From: Ustulina deusta
Lineage: Eukaryota; Ascomycota; Sordariomycetes; Xylariales; Xylariaceae
Assembly: GCA_023159155.1 (NCBI GenBank)
Contig: JAJNNX010000044.1
Span: 124,001-188,000 of the forward strand
Direction: 5' to 3'
DNA length: 64,000 nucleotides
Shown here: positions 35,153 through 45,409 of the stretch, in pieces
Position numbering within the stretch: position 1 is the stretch's first letter
How the letters are laid out: each line of letters opens with the position of its first letter
Program-made: the position numbers and the translations under genes
The notes under the pieces: generated by a model
Seen by the model: only the letters and a program-made list of their open reading frames with translations
Told to the model about the DNA's origin: nothing
The model's database searches: none

Positions 35153-36745
35153 TCTCTTTCCGTTCGGCGATAATTATCAACGGTTTCAAAAGAACAAGGG
35201 GCGACTACAACGTTATTGGTGTTTACGACGTTGTAGATGGAGATAATGTGATAATGGAGGAAAAGATCTCAAGCAAGAACGTGTTGCTAGGTAACTAGAG
35301 GCTTATGCAGTTAAAATGAGCCAAGGCTTGAGGGTAGTTCTGGCGTTGGTCTTGGAGCATTCCAGAGCACGAGCGAGGTGAACCTCTTATACACGAATTC
35401 TACTCAGCTCTTCTTATCGATGACTCCGGGAACATCCGGCCAAGTCCCTGGTGGCGCCGATAGATGCGCTCAGTATTCTTTCGAAAAAGAGACATAAGAG
35501 TAATGCATCGAGATTGAGAGATGGCGAAATTCTGAGCCGGGCCGAACTCCTGTCATAGATCGCAGACTCCAAAAAAGCGCGTAGCAATGCCTTTCGCACA
35601 GCGCTGAGCTAGCAGCCTGCGAAGATCTCTTAAATCAGGAAACCTAAATAATTAACGAGCCACCATAAACGCCTTACTGATCTAACCTGACAAAAAAAGC
35701 CAAGTTGGCTCGCAGGTCTCATAGCTGTGTCACCACCTCGTCGTCTCTTGGCGAGTACAGCTGAATGAAACATTTTGTCCATTAACACTTGGCAACAATA
35801 GCAGTGATCCATGATGGCTGGCTTGGCAAAAAAGCTCCGGACGTGATTTCACTCTAAAGTGACCCGATCAGCTGGGGTCTAGGTATTATATTTGTACATG
35901 GGCCCGCCTCTGATACCAGCTTACTTCTGGCGTGGTAATTACTAGGTCGTGTTGGATATCTACTCCAGCTTCCACTTTTAGTTTGCTACTCTGACAGCTT
36001 TCAGAAGTTGGCTGATATTATCCAATATCAATAAGGAAATAGAAAATAAGAAAATCTTTTAAAAGGTGAGTCTTCGTCCGAATAGGAGCTCTTCATTCCT
36101 GGCATGACAGAAATTGACGAAAATAGCACCCATTTTTATGTGTCACTATTATTAGTGTCTATATAATGCTGGAGACGCGAGAGCTATAACACTTCTAATC
36201 GTGCCGCCCATGGAAATTGACGGCAGTGCGGAAGCTTATTGGGTGATACGTTCCTTCGCACTTATTGTTGGTCATGGCGGTGATACCATGACGGGACAAC
36301 TCGCGGCAATCGCAATCTCGAGCACTCGGTGTGAAGGCCCCTGCTGACTCATCCTGGTGGTGCGGGGATGCACAATGGACTGGCTGCATTGACCGTTGTT
36401 CTCCTTAGCAACTCGGGACTAGATTTCCCTAATAGGTTGAGGGTGAGAGCATGCCAAACGAGAAGCTGGAAAGGATACTGACTCGCCGTGGCCTGTTACG
36501 TAAGTATGTAGGGATAGTTTTACAGGGGTGCAATCTGCAATATATTCATCTGTAGTAGGCTGGAGAAGGATGTAGCTCTGATTAAATTTCAACAGTGGTC
36601 AAGAACGTCCTTGCGACGACACAGCTCATATAATATTAATAATACCATGTAAGTGCAGCTTTACTCTCATTTCGCATATTACCATTTCGATCCATACAAT
36701 TAACCGTTGCAACAAATATGCCATGGGCATTAATTCGTTAATTCG
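35153..36745. other. gene-free stretch of 1.6 kb
   Basis: Holds the upstream region of the tetraspan gene and the 3' flank of the basic hypothetical gene. Reverse-strand frames at 35414-35599 and 35630-35812 are Arg/Leu- and Cys-containing but short and without recognised relatives. They could be relics. No repeats or RNA genes were seen. Confidence 0.5.
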
Positions 36746-37432
36746 TCATAGCAACGAACTTTTCAGTGCTTCATCCGGTATTAACTCTAGATTCTCGTCC
36801 CATCGATATCCCGGCGGCGTGATGGGCCTCGGTGTTCGTCCATCGCTGTTTTGGTACTCGTGTACGTCGTCCAACAGCGGCAGAGCCTCTAAGTCTTCCT
36901 TTGAAAGCGAGTGTCTGTAGATGTAGTCGTCGAGGTGCTTGTATGCCATCCACAGGGAAAAGGGTACCCCTGACGGTTGGTGATTGGGCCGCCTTCGGTG
37001 TGTGAAGTCGGGGATCCATCGTTCCCCTCGTTTAAGTTCGTCTTCGGCATTCTCTTCCACGTTGAGAATATCGTCCATGTATTTCTTTCCCTTCGCTTTA
37101 CGGCGGCCCTCAACTTTCGGCTTTGACGGCCTTGTGCTCGTTGGTGAGGAGGGAGGCGAGGCGTCACCCAGGCCGAAGAGGTGAGCTTGCTCAGCCCAAG
37201 CAACTTGAGAATTCCGAGCATCCACTTTCTTGACGAGGGCCTTCTCAAATTTCTTGCGCCGTACTGCAGCGGTACCTCGGGGCTTTCCCTCAGCTTTGCG
37301 GACGCCGGCCGGCGGAGGGGGCGAAGCTGTGATATCGCCTGCTTCGACTTGGCGCAATTTGCCAGTGTCTCTGACAGCCCTATGAGGTTGATGGCGAGTT
37401 GGTTCACGACGAAGTTGTTTTCTTCCTTTCAT
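36746..37432 (-). CDS. basic hypothetical protein, 228 residues
   Basis: Single-exon frame starting MKGRKQLRREP; the more upstream in-frame start codon is TTG, so ATG at 37432 is preferred. The N-terminal two thirds are very rich in Lys and Arg, with segments such as VRRKKFEKALVKK and RRKAKGKK that look like nuclear or nucleolar targeting signals. The C-terminal third is different and could be folded: PFSLWMAYKHLDDYIYRH, then an acidic DLEALPLLDDVHEYQ and TPPGYRWDENLELIP. I do not recognise the family and assign no function. It has a coherent composition and normal codon use, which supports a real gene. Intergenic DNA surrounds it on both sides. Confidence 0.6.
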   Translation of the reverse strand: MKGRKQLRREPTRHQPHRAVRDTGKLRQVEAGDITASPPPPAGVRKAEGKPRGTAAVRRKKFEKALVKKVDARNSQVAWAEQAHLFGLGDASPPSSPTSTRPSKPKVEGRRKAKGKKYMDDILNVEENAEDELKRGERWIPDFTHRRRPNHQPSGVPFSLWMAYKHLDDYIYRHSLSKEDLEALPLLDDVHEYQNSDGRTPRPITPPGYRWDENLELIPDEALKSSLL

Positions 37433-39233
37433 ATTAAAAGTATGGTACTGCGAATACTTTCGTTTAATCAATGATGTGACAAGAGGAATTTGCCTACCGG
37501 TGTCGTAATTAGTGATACAGGTGATGATAAGGAAAGCCTGTAAAGTCGGAAGAACTACTCAGCTGATGGTTAATGTGGAGCTGAGAATTTTTTGATGCCT
37601 CTTATAGATTATTCGCCGATTAAAAGATAAAGAGCTGATATTATTTTCTTTGTTAAACCGTAAGAGCAAGCTTGAGTGTATATCTAACATCTTCTTTGTT
37701 TGTGAATGGTGTGCTGGTGACACACAACATGACCAATATGAGCGAGAGAATCCCCCAGACCTCAGCTGACGCAGTCGAGTTCTAATATTGCACGCAAATG
37801 TTGAAGAGTTGGTATGGAAGCCTCGGGGACTGGAGGTTCTGGAATCTAGAAATGGAATCCCTCATACCATCTAGTATACGACCTCCAGAGCGGTGGATCT
37901 TTACGTGACCGGCTCTTGCCTCATTGAATTCATTGAAAATATTTTGGGAATGGTATAGTATAACACAAATTTAGAGCTTCTAATATCTCTATATCAGAGC
38001 CTCGCAGATTGAACGAGAGGGGGCCGACGATGGCATTGTTGGCCACCAGCGGAAGGAAATGCCTGTGGCGCGCGAGGTGTGGCGATGAAACGGAATAAAA
38101 CGGTGAAATAAAGCTTAGTACGTATAGCCAACGGTATACAGAATAAGCTTACTTACCTTACAGTGTATATAATGCCACCAAGAGCAGCAATTCTACTTTA
38201 CTTTCTTAGTGATACTTCTCCACTGTTATGGTTTTCTAAATCTTATCAGATGGATAACAGCTCGGCATTTGTGGCCTTGATCTAACAAGCTGATGTTGGT
38301 ACAGAAGATAAAAGGCATTCGCCTATTCATAAAGCCATGCAAATTCTATCTAGACATCCTGGTTCCTGGCGTAGCAGCATATGGACTCCTATCGTTCCAG
38401 TTGGGGGATGTAGGCGGCCGGACAACGGGATCGCCCTGGGTGCGAAATACATGAAGCGCATCTATCACCTTGTTGTTGGCCGGCTGTGTCTTCGCTTCTT
38501 TATACATATCATCAGCCAGACTCACAACTTCTTTAGGTTTAGTTCCTCAATTTGTCGCCGCTAGCTCGTGCCAAAGGGGTCCAAGGACCTTATAATCCTC
38601 AGCCAGGGAGGTGAAAGGTTTATTTCCAACGTTATTGGATACAGACCACGAGAGGTAATGCCTCGCATGTCTGGAATCGATTGTAAGCCGCCATATTCAT
38701 GACGGCCAGATTGTTCATGTATTTGTTCTATACGTCTTTGGCTATATCAGTCACTGACTGTTAGTTGATAGCGAGGAGTTATCGAGTGGACATGAAGCCC
38801 GCTGTCACGTTGTGCTCGGCACTGTCATGGAGGAAAGAATCGACAGACAACATTCACAGACAGCGAGTGAACATTCCATAAAACGCGATGACTGGTGATA
38901 TTACCGACGCGGTAGCATCACAACTGGACAGTGCATGATCAAGGTTCGCTGAGGGATTTGTCTGCTTCCTTTGTTTTATTTTGTCTACTCTCAATTCTCC
39001 ACATATGTTTCTTGGCTTCTTAGACAAAGAAATTGACCTAAAAGAGTGGCTCTCATCTCAACATCTTTGTTTGATTCGGAGCCTCTAGTCGCTTCGTTAT
39101 CTATTCTCAAACAATATGAACGTCAACACTTCCTCACTTTTATAATATTTAAACCCAGGTCTGGGCATTCTGGTAGAACCTTTACACCGAATTCGGTCTC
39201 GGGATCCCTACAACTTTTTGCATCGAAACAAAC
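37433..39233. other. divergent gene-free stretch
   Basis: About 1.8 kb between two divergent starts, the basic hypothetical gene and the kinase. AT-rich around 37560-38260. No gene, repeat end or RNA is supported. Confidence 0.5.
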
Positions 39234-40991
39234 ATGACTGCTTTAGCCGACAAACTGGATCAATTCGGTCGAGAGAATGTGAACGAGCCGAGTACTGGAC
39301 GTTCCGAAAGACCTCATAAGCCGATGTACATCCAACCTTACGGGGTAGAAGGCCTTGAGGATCTAGAAGACTACAGGAAGAATGGTCTGCATCCGGTTAA
39401 CATATTAGACATCCTGGACGGGAGGTTCGAGGTTTGTCACAAGCTTGGGAGCGGCGGGATAGCGACAGTATGGTTATGCTACGACGCCGCTCGTAAAAGA
39501 TGGAGGGCTATCAAGATAAATGCAGCATCGCACTCGTCAGCGAACAGCGCAGAGCTTAGAATTGCCAGGCTGTTTGAGAAACAAGCCGTCACGACGCAGC
39601 AGCTTGAGATGAATCATATCGTTGTAGCAGAGGAGACTTTTTGGATCGAGGGCCCTAACGGCAAGCATCTGTGCTCCGTCCTTCCTGTTTTGGGTCCAAG
39701 TCTTCCGCAATGGCGACACATGTTCGTGGGATTAAACGCTGCACGGATTAATAACGTCTGCTATGAGATCACGGAAGGTCTTCACTTCCTCCATGAACAC
39801 GGAATTTGCCACGGGGATTTTCGACCGCAGAATGTACTGATGCGTTTGGTGGATGGGGGCCTCGATCACCTTGATCCTGACGATCTATTTGGATTAATCA
39901 GTCTTCCCCGTCAGCACGAGGTTCTTACCCTGAATGGAGAGCACCGCCCAAATGCACCAAAGTGGGTGGTGGAGCCATTACGATGGTTTGAGCTAAAGGA
40001 TTTGGTGTTGGACAATGTTGCTATTGTTGATTTCGGAGAAGCCTTCGAAATAACCTCACCTCCGAGCTCTTTAGGCATTCCTGACTCATACGCTAGCCCA
40101 GAAGTTGCATACGGTGGAGCACCTCTTGGAAAAGAGAGTGATGTGTGGTCACTGGCTCTTACACTGATGGAGGTTCGGACAGGAATACAGCTTGGCGATA
40201 GTCTCAATAGCCCATTGAACCGTATGGAGCGTTTTGCAGGACCGATACCACCTCCTTATCGATCTATTGCCGCCGAAGAGCTGTATCAGAGGCAACTCCT
40301 TGAATTTGATGCGGATGGCCACGAGGAGATGGCAAAACTACAACCTCTAAGTGAGAAAATGCTGAAAAGCACACTGTCACTTACTGAATTAGTTGGGGTG
40401 TGGTCTCAAGCAGAAGGAGAACTGAATTCTTTGTCTCCTAATGGGATTGAAGACGAGTTAGGTCGAGAGCTCTGGGAAATTGTACTTGTGCCTGAGGAGG
40501 AGAACATAGGAGGAGAAAAGGGTGCCACAAGGATGAGGCCATATCGCATCCCTAAACGTGAAGTCACGATACTTGCGGATCTTTTGCGGAGGATGCTGAA
40601 ATATCAACCCAGCGACAGGTTAAGCATATCTAGCGTACTGGAGCACCCTTGGTTCAGAACACGATTAGAAGACGAGAAATCCGGTGCAGAAGAGCCAAAT
40701 GAACAGCCATTGGGTTCTAGGAGTGCAGCGGGGTCACGAGCAGTTGGTGAAGAAGCCGACGCGTCGAAGCCAAAGACAAACACCCGGGGCCTAGCAGATG
40801 CAAGATGCGGATGGGCGCAAACACTACTTTCAATAGCGCCAGACCGAATGCTTCTCTGGTTGAGTCTTTGCCTTCCCATTCTCGTATCCTTTATCGTTTT
40901 ATGGAATTTCCAACGAGTGACAACTAGGAGAGTCGAGGTTTTCAATATTGTCATCACGTCGGCTCAACTTAGGGTAGATGAAGATCAATAA
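39234..40991 (+). CDS. SRPK-like protein kinase with C-terminal membrane anchor
   Basis: Single-exon serine/threonine kinase of 585 residues resembling the SR-protein kinase group that is expanded in filamentous fungi. Kinase landmarks are all present: glycine loop KLGSGGIATVWL (about 70-81), ATP-binding Lys94 in RAIKIN, catalytic loop HGDFRPQN (about 193-200, Asp195), metal-binding DFG at about 266-268 (IVDFGEAF) and SDVWSLALTLMEV. The subdomain region between the catalytic loop and DFG is interrupted by about 60 residues, as in SRPKs. HGDFRPQN replaces the usual HRDLKPxN and is also typical of this branch. Unusually, the last 47 residues hold one hydrophobic helix (about 539-559, MLLWLSLCLPILVSFIVLW) followed by a short basic tail, so the kinase should be tail-anchored with its catalytic domain in the cytosol. 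Its substrates are unknown. Confidence 0.88.
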   Translation: MTALADKLDQFGRENVNEPSTGRSERPHKPMYIQPYGVEGLEDLEDYRKNGLHPVNILDILDGRFEVCHKLGSGGIATVWLCYDAARKRWRAIKINAASHSSANSAELRIARLFEKQAVTTQQLEMNHIVVAEETFWIEGPNGKHLCSVLPVLGPSLPQWRHMFVGLNAARINNVCYEITEGLHFLHEHGICHGDFRPQNVLMRLVDGGLDHLDPDDLFGLISLPRQHEVLTLNGEHRPNAPKWVVEPLRWFELKDLVLDNVAIVDFGEAFEITSPPSSLGIPDSYASPEVAYGGAPLGKESDVWSLALTLMEVRTGIQLGDSLNSPLNRMERFAGPIPPPYRSIAAEELYQRQLLEFDADGHEEMAKLQPLSEKMLKSTLSLTELVGVWSQAEGELNSLSPNGIEDELGRELWEIVLVPEEENIGGEKGATRMRPYRIPKREVTILADLLRRMLKYQPSDRLSISSVLEHPWFRTRLEDEKSGAEEPNEQPLGSRSAAGSRAVGEEADASKPKTNTRGLADARCGWAQTLLSIAPDRMLLWLSLCLPILVSFIVLWNFQRVTTRRVEVFNIVITSAQLRVDEDQ

Positions 40992-41493
40992 TAGTTTCAA
41001 ATTTCGGTTTCTGGACCTCTTTTGTAATGTGTTCTCTGGTCTGCTTGAAATAGGTCATAGACACAGCGTAGATACTCCTGACGAGTGAAAAACTCTGAAA
41101 AGGGGGCATATGACAACAGCCCCACTACTAAGATTTTCCAAGTTTGCTTTCGGGCTTTTTCATATTATCATGCTTCCATATTTTGAAGTGTCGACAGTAC
41201 GTATGGGTTGTGGTGACCTTCTTCTACCAGTGTTTTCACCATTACGTTGTTTTCTTGTATCAGTGACTCTAACGTCTGTAGCTATAGGTGTATAATGAAT
41301 GACGTACAAAGAGTGTATTAAAGTCTTTCATTTCATACATGATTGCGGTACAGTTCTAATATTTCAAGAAAGAGGATAAAGGCACTGCCGCGGCTTTGTA
41401 TGGAAATGAATTTTCAACTCTGTGGGAGAAATTTCTCTCGAACATGGTAAAATCAAGTTACAGGAGGCATCTTACCTCTGATTCTAATTCAGT
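40992..41493. other. kinase 3' flank
   Basis: Non-coding 500 bp. A 61-codon frame at 41110-41295 has no support. Confidence 0.5.
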
Positions 41494-42181
41494 ATGAGGT
41501 TCCAAAGTAACAGAAATCTCGAATGGAACCCAGCTCCTGGTGCCCGCTTACCTCTCGGAGGAGAAGGGGCGACCCTCACGAGCACGGCAAGTTTTGGCAG
41601 TGGTACACATGACGATCCGCGTGCAAGTCCATCTCGACGTTTACATCAAATTAGGTCCGCTAATCCAATAATAGGTTTTATACAAGTGTCTTGTCCAGTT
41701 TGAAGGGGCTGAGCTGAACGAGTTTAATAAGTTCGCTCAGGAGAAATGCAGAGATTTAGGTTTTACACACATTTGGATCAGGTAAAATACCTGTTGTTGA
41801 TTTATTACTCAGTTGAATTGTCTAATGGTATTCACATCTAGGGCTTTTGTACATGACTGGAAAACTAAGCGCGATGAAATAACTGCTCGCAGAACGGGAG
41901 GGATTCAAAAAGGAGAGGATCCCCACATTACGGTTTATTTGGGCGACCGACCCGATTGGATCAACGTCCATGGAGATATATATGTTGACACAAAGATAGC
42001 CAGTGAAGGGAAGAGAATGCCAATTGGTTTGATGAGGACGGAAAGGATGAAACTCCAAGGTGACAACCCGCCTCGAAACCCAAGATTATACGTGTGGACT
42101 GAGAAAGATACTGGGCGGACTACGCATAAGCATGATATAGCAATGGCATCAGGCAACTGGAGAAATACGGTGAAACGATGA
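41494..42181 (+). pseudogene. small unknown gene, probably frameshifted or decaying
   Basis: Three coding-looking blocks line up in order but do not join cleanly. Block 1 (41494-41606) reads MRFQSNRNLEWNPAPG and continues to a Ser/Gly-rich end. Block 2 (from ATG at 41609 to 41655) is in the next frame and reads MTIRVQVHLDVYIKL. A possible 44-nt intron (41656-41699, weak GTCCGC donor) leads to EGAELNEFNKFAQEK. A good 60-nt intron (41782-41841, GTAAAA donor, ATCTAG acceptor) leads to AFVHDWKTKRDEI and a final frame ending at 42181, which includes GEDPHITVYLGD. Blocks 1 and 2 need a one-base shift near 41607 or an unseen intron. The protein family is unknown to me; the PHITV segment recalls an HxT pattern but that is speculative. 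If the model starts at 41609 it may be intact. Confidence 0.4.
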
Positions 42182-44517
42182 TATTGAATTTCCAGGAGAT
42201 ACATGATGGTATTACTAAATACGGTTCTGGGACCTTACGGGTATTGTTAGCCACCACCGGGCCAACAAACAAACCTTGAGCGACATTATACCGATACCAA
42301 TACCAAGCGAAAATATAATTATCATTAGCTATGATCAAAGGCAGTGAATAAAATGTGGGTTTCTAGATATGATGAAATATAGAAGACTGTGACCCTCGAC
42401 TGCACTGTAGCAGGTATGCAAATGTACCGGGCCGTTTCTACTACTTTAACAGAGGGCGCAATTAGAACTCCTCAGTTCAATTACATGAAGACATGGAACG
42501 CAGGAAACTTATGATAAACCTGTCACAAATGGGGGCTAGTTTGCCTAGCGCCGTATACAACCTGGATATAACTACACTCACCTCACTCAATAACCGCAAA
42601 TCAAGTCTTTTTTTTCCCGACTACCTCAACTTTCAGAAATGTAATGGAAGTGCTTTGGTGGTAGCCGAGTCATTCTGCGTTGCTGTTGTACGGAGGGAAT
42701 ATGCAAGACAACCAAGGTACCGTGTCAGTCTCCAATAGCTAGCTGTTTAGTCTTTTTAAGGTTTAGCAAGTATATAGCCGCTTTAATATACGATAAACCT
42801 TAATATTAAAGGGTTAACTTAAATTAAATAAATATAACACCAAGGAAGTAGTTATAATATTTTGTTTTTATAATATTGCTTCAACTAATTGACATCTAAC
42901 TTTTATCTTAGTTTGTTTCCTCCTGGCGCTAAGAAGCTCCAGCAACGACGAGACCACCCAGCTATTTCTCCGCATCTCTAGTGATACTGAGTGTAGCCAG
43001 CCGCTGAAATCTCCAGCCATGACTTCCACACAGGCCTTTTTAGCGCCGTTTCTACGTAGGTTCTGGTCTCCGGTCGCTGATAACCCCCTCCCGCTTAGTA
43101 TTTTCCGTGTTGGCAGATGTTTCTTTGATAGTACTCTGGTAGCTAGCAAGGAATGATTACTTAGTATATACTAGAATTACCAAAAATTGATATCTGTCCA
43201 GTGTTAAAACACACAAACTCCGTCAAAGTCCATAACGCCGATGTGTTGCACCTGTGAATTAGAAAAAGGTGCCTAGTCTCGCCTGAATCATCATATCTGT
43301 GTTACATGCGCTTATGCTAACCACATCACTATGTTCTAACTAAATCTTCGTATATAAGTTTACTTAGTCCCACGTCAAATTCTACAAGAGTTTCGCCGCA
43401 GATTCTGGCTAAAAATGGCCTTTTAAACATAGTTAATATTTGTTTTTACTTCATTGGGTTAAAGTTTAGGAAAGGAAATAGAAGCAAAGTATAAAGGGAT
43501 TTAATCACAAAACAAATAAATAAGCTGTTTACAGCCATCTAGGTAGTTGTAGGTGAGGGCTCAAGAGAGTTTCCAACTGATTTCTGAACCCGTAAAAGAT
43601 CTAAATAGATTCTAAGGCACCTGAAGTACATATATGTAATATGGTAACTAGAGCGCCGATGCTAAATTGAAACAATAGGTAGCTAATAGCTAAGATAGCC
43701 GTCTGGCGCCTTGAAGCCGGGGTGTTAGTCAAGAGACACGCTCGAGCCATTGCTGATTATCTCTCTCCGGCCGTCTACGTGCGTTATCGGCCGCAGTGAT
43801 GGAATGCTTAGGGATGCAAGGGAAACTTTTGGCTGACAATGGAAACCATTCTGTTGGGACATAGGGAGATACGTGGCGTCCTATTAGATAATACCTGCTG
43901 TATGACCAACACTAACTGCCTAAGATTCCACTTGGATAGTTCCTACGAGTGCAACTATGGCTAGATGGCATTATTTGGAACTCCCTAACGGACGTATTTT
44001 CGCCCTTTGTACCACAAAAGAGATCATCACCTGAGCTTGTCTATGGGTACTACAGCTACGATACTGTCATCCCTCGACGCACTTGCCCGTTAACAAACAC
44101 TGGTTGTAAATACCATGGTTGGTGTTAGATACAAACTGTGCATATGGTTCCGCTATAAAAATATCTATATAATCCCCCAGATCTCCAGCTTCTTTTGTCT
44201 CTCGAGTTCTTGCTACCTAAGCCTACGAATCCCAACAACACAACACTATTACAAAGGTTCAACAATAACTTCACTTCTAAGTATTACGTCAGACACGGTA
44301 TAAGAACGGTAGAACCTCAGACTTAAATGTACGCAATAATTCCAGTAGTAGAGGGGATAATTTCACCCAAACTCTATCTACACCGTCTACTTAACTTCGC
44401 TAACACCAAACCTGTGCTAGTTACACCCAAGTTGCCAAAGTTCATTGATTGTCGGATCAGTCACGTATGGTTTTCTCAACCATCTTTGCTGTCCTCGCTC
44501 TATAATTCCAGCCTATC
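42182..44517. other. AT-rich gene-poor island
   Basis: No gene is supported. The section from about 42740 to 43660 is strongly AT-rich, with TTAA, TATA and AATATT words and a small inverted repeat (TAAGGTTTA / TAAACCTTA near 42757-42802). A less AT-rich block at about 42900-43150 stands out inside it and carries a 93-codon reverse frame of unknown nature. The picture fits a repeat relic altered by repeat-induced mutation, but I could not find transposon ends or a transposase. Confidence 0.5.
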
Positions 44518-44733
44518 ATGTGTCTCAGGGTGTGCAGCATATATACTTGCCCAGATTGTGGCAGAGAAGAGCACCCGACGTATGAATACCATCAGTGCGA
44601 AGCCGCCATCCGAAGGCACCGCGCTGAAGGGTCGTGTCCGATCGGCATCCTTGAAGATATATGCACCAGGCGTCGCAGGTGCCCTCCATGCACGGAGAGA
44701 GTGCGAGAAAGAAGGCATAGGGGGCGTCGATAG
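44518..44733 (+). CDS. small cysteine-rich hypothetical protein
   Basis: A 71-residue frame starting MCLRVCSIYTCPDCGREEH with nine cysteines, at 2, 6, 11, 14, 27, 40, 49, 55 and 58, ending in a very basic RRHRGRR tail. The paired CPDC and CPPC knuckles suggest a zinc-binding fold, and there is no signal peptide, so it is unlikely to be a secreted effector. Small proteins opening MC and followed by a YxCxxCG knuckle occur as unnamed hypotheticals in many filamentous fungi; I recognise the pattern but cannot assign a function. A longer frame (44327-44743) overlaps in another phase and is judged a shadow because it lacks such structure. Confidence 0.5.
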   Translation: MCLRVCSIYTCPDCGREEHPTYEYHQCEAAIRRHRAEGSCPIGILEDICTRRRRCPPCTERVRERRHRGRR

Positions 44734-45409
44734 AGGCACATAACAAAATGGAGTGATGGGCATATGTGGTGGTGATTATGCATGGTGGTTTAGTTGTATT
44801 CCTCGTGCCCTTTCTCTGATGACGTCTTGGGAGCTTTCGGCTTGAACAACTGAATACCATACTCGAGGTAGCCATGCCCTTGTTTTAAACGGAAGGGAAA
44901 AGGACCAACCATCCACAAAACCCCATTACAGTCACAACAAGACTCAAGTCTCCAGGAGTTCGTAGCAGATGCCTTGGGGGGTTAGGGACAGGAGAGAAGG
45001 GGGAGGTCGAAGTGGAGGCGCCAGGGCTTGGAGTGTTAGAGGTACCTACCTACCTTAGGTCCGGGTATGATCCATGTCCTCATTCAGTACGGCTTATGTA
45101 CATATGATATTTTCAATTATTCATTTAAACAGTTCATAGTGATTCTCAACGCAATTATCCGATTACGTAGGCAACCTCCCGAGTCTTGTAGGCAACCTCT
45201 TGTAGGCAACCTTGGTTGACCCGTCCCGTCTGACTTCAGCTCTCGTCAGTCGTTTTTCCCTGGTTGTATCAAGTAATTAGTCCCTATGGTTTTTTCAACC
45301 TCGCTACCTACTATCTCGCGGGAAAACACCTTTTCCCCTCGCGCATGAGTCTAGCTCTGTTGACCAGCCAATCTTTCCACTACTCTACATCTTTAAATTA
45401 AGTAAAGTA
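44734..45409. other. upstream region of the DUF4804-like gene
   Basis: About 680 bp without a gene. It contains three close copies of GTAGGCAACCT around 45170-45212 and a short TACCTACCTTAGGT palindromic stretch at about 45045-45060, a simple motif that recurs elsewhere in this window. Confidence 0.5.

Noticed and set aside
35414..35812. Two short reverse frames as a HET-domain relic
   Set aside because: The cysteine and leucine pattern is only vaguely similar and no HET core motif is present.
42868..43149. 93-codon reverse frame as a transposase or retroelement fragment
   Set aside because: I could not match it to any catalytic motif of a DDE transposase, reverse transcriptase or endonuclease.
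44327..44743. 138-codon frame overlapping the cysteine-rich small protein
   Set aside because: No motif or composition supports it, while the overlapping frame has ordered cysteine knuckles.
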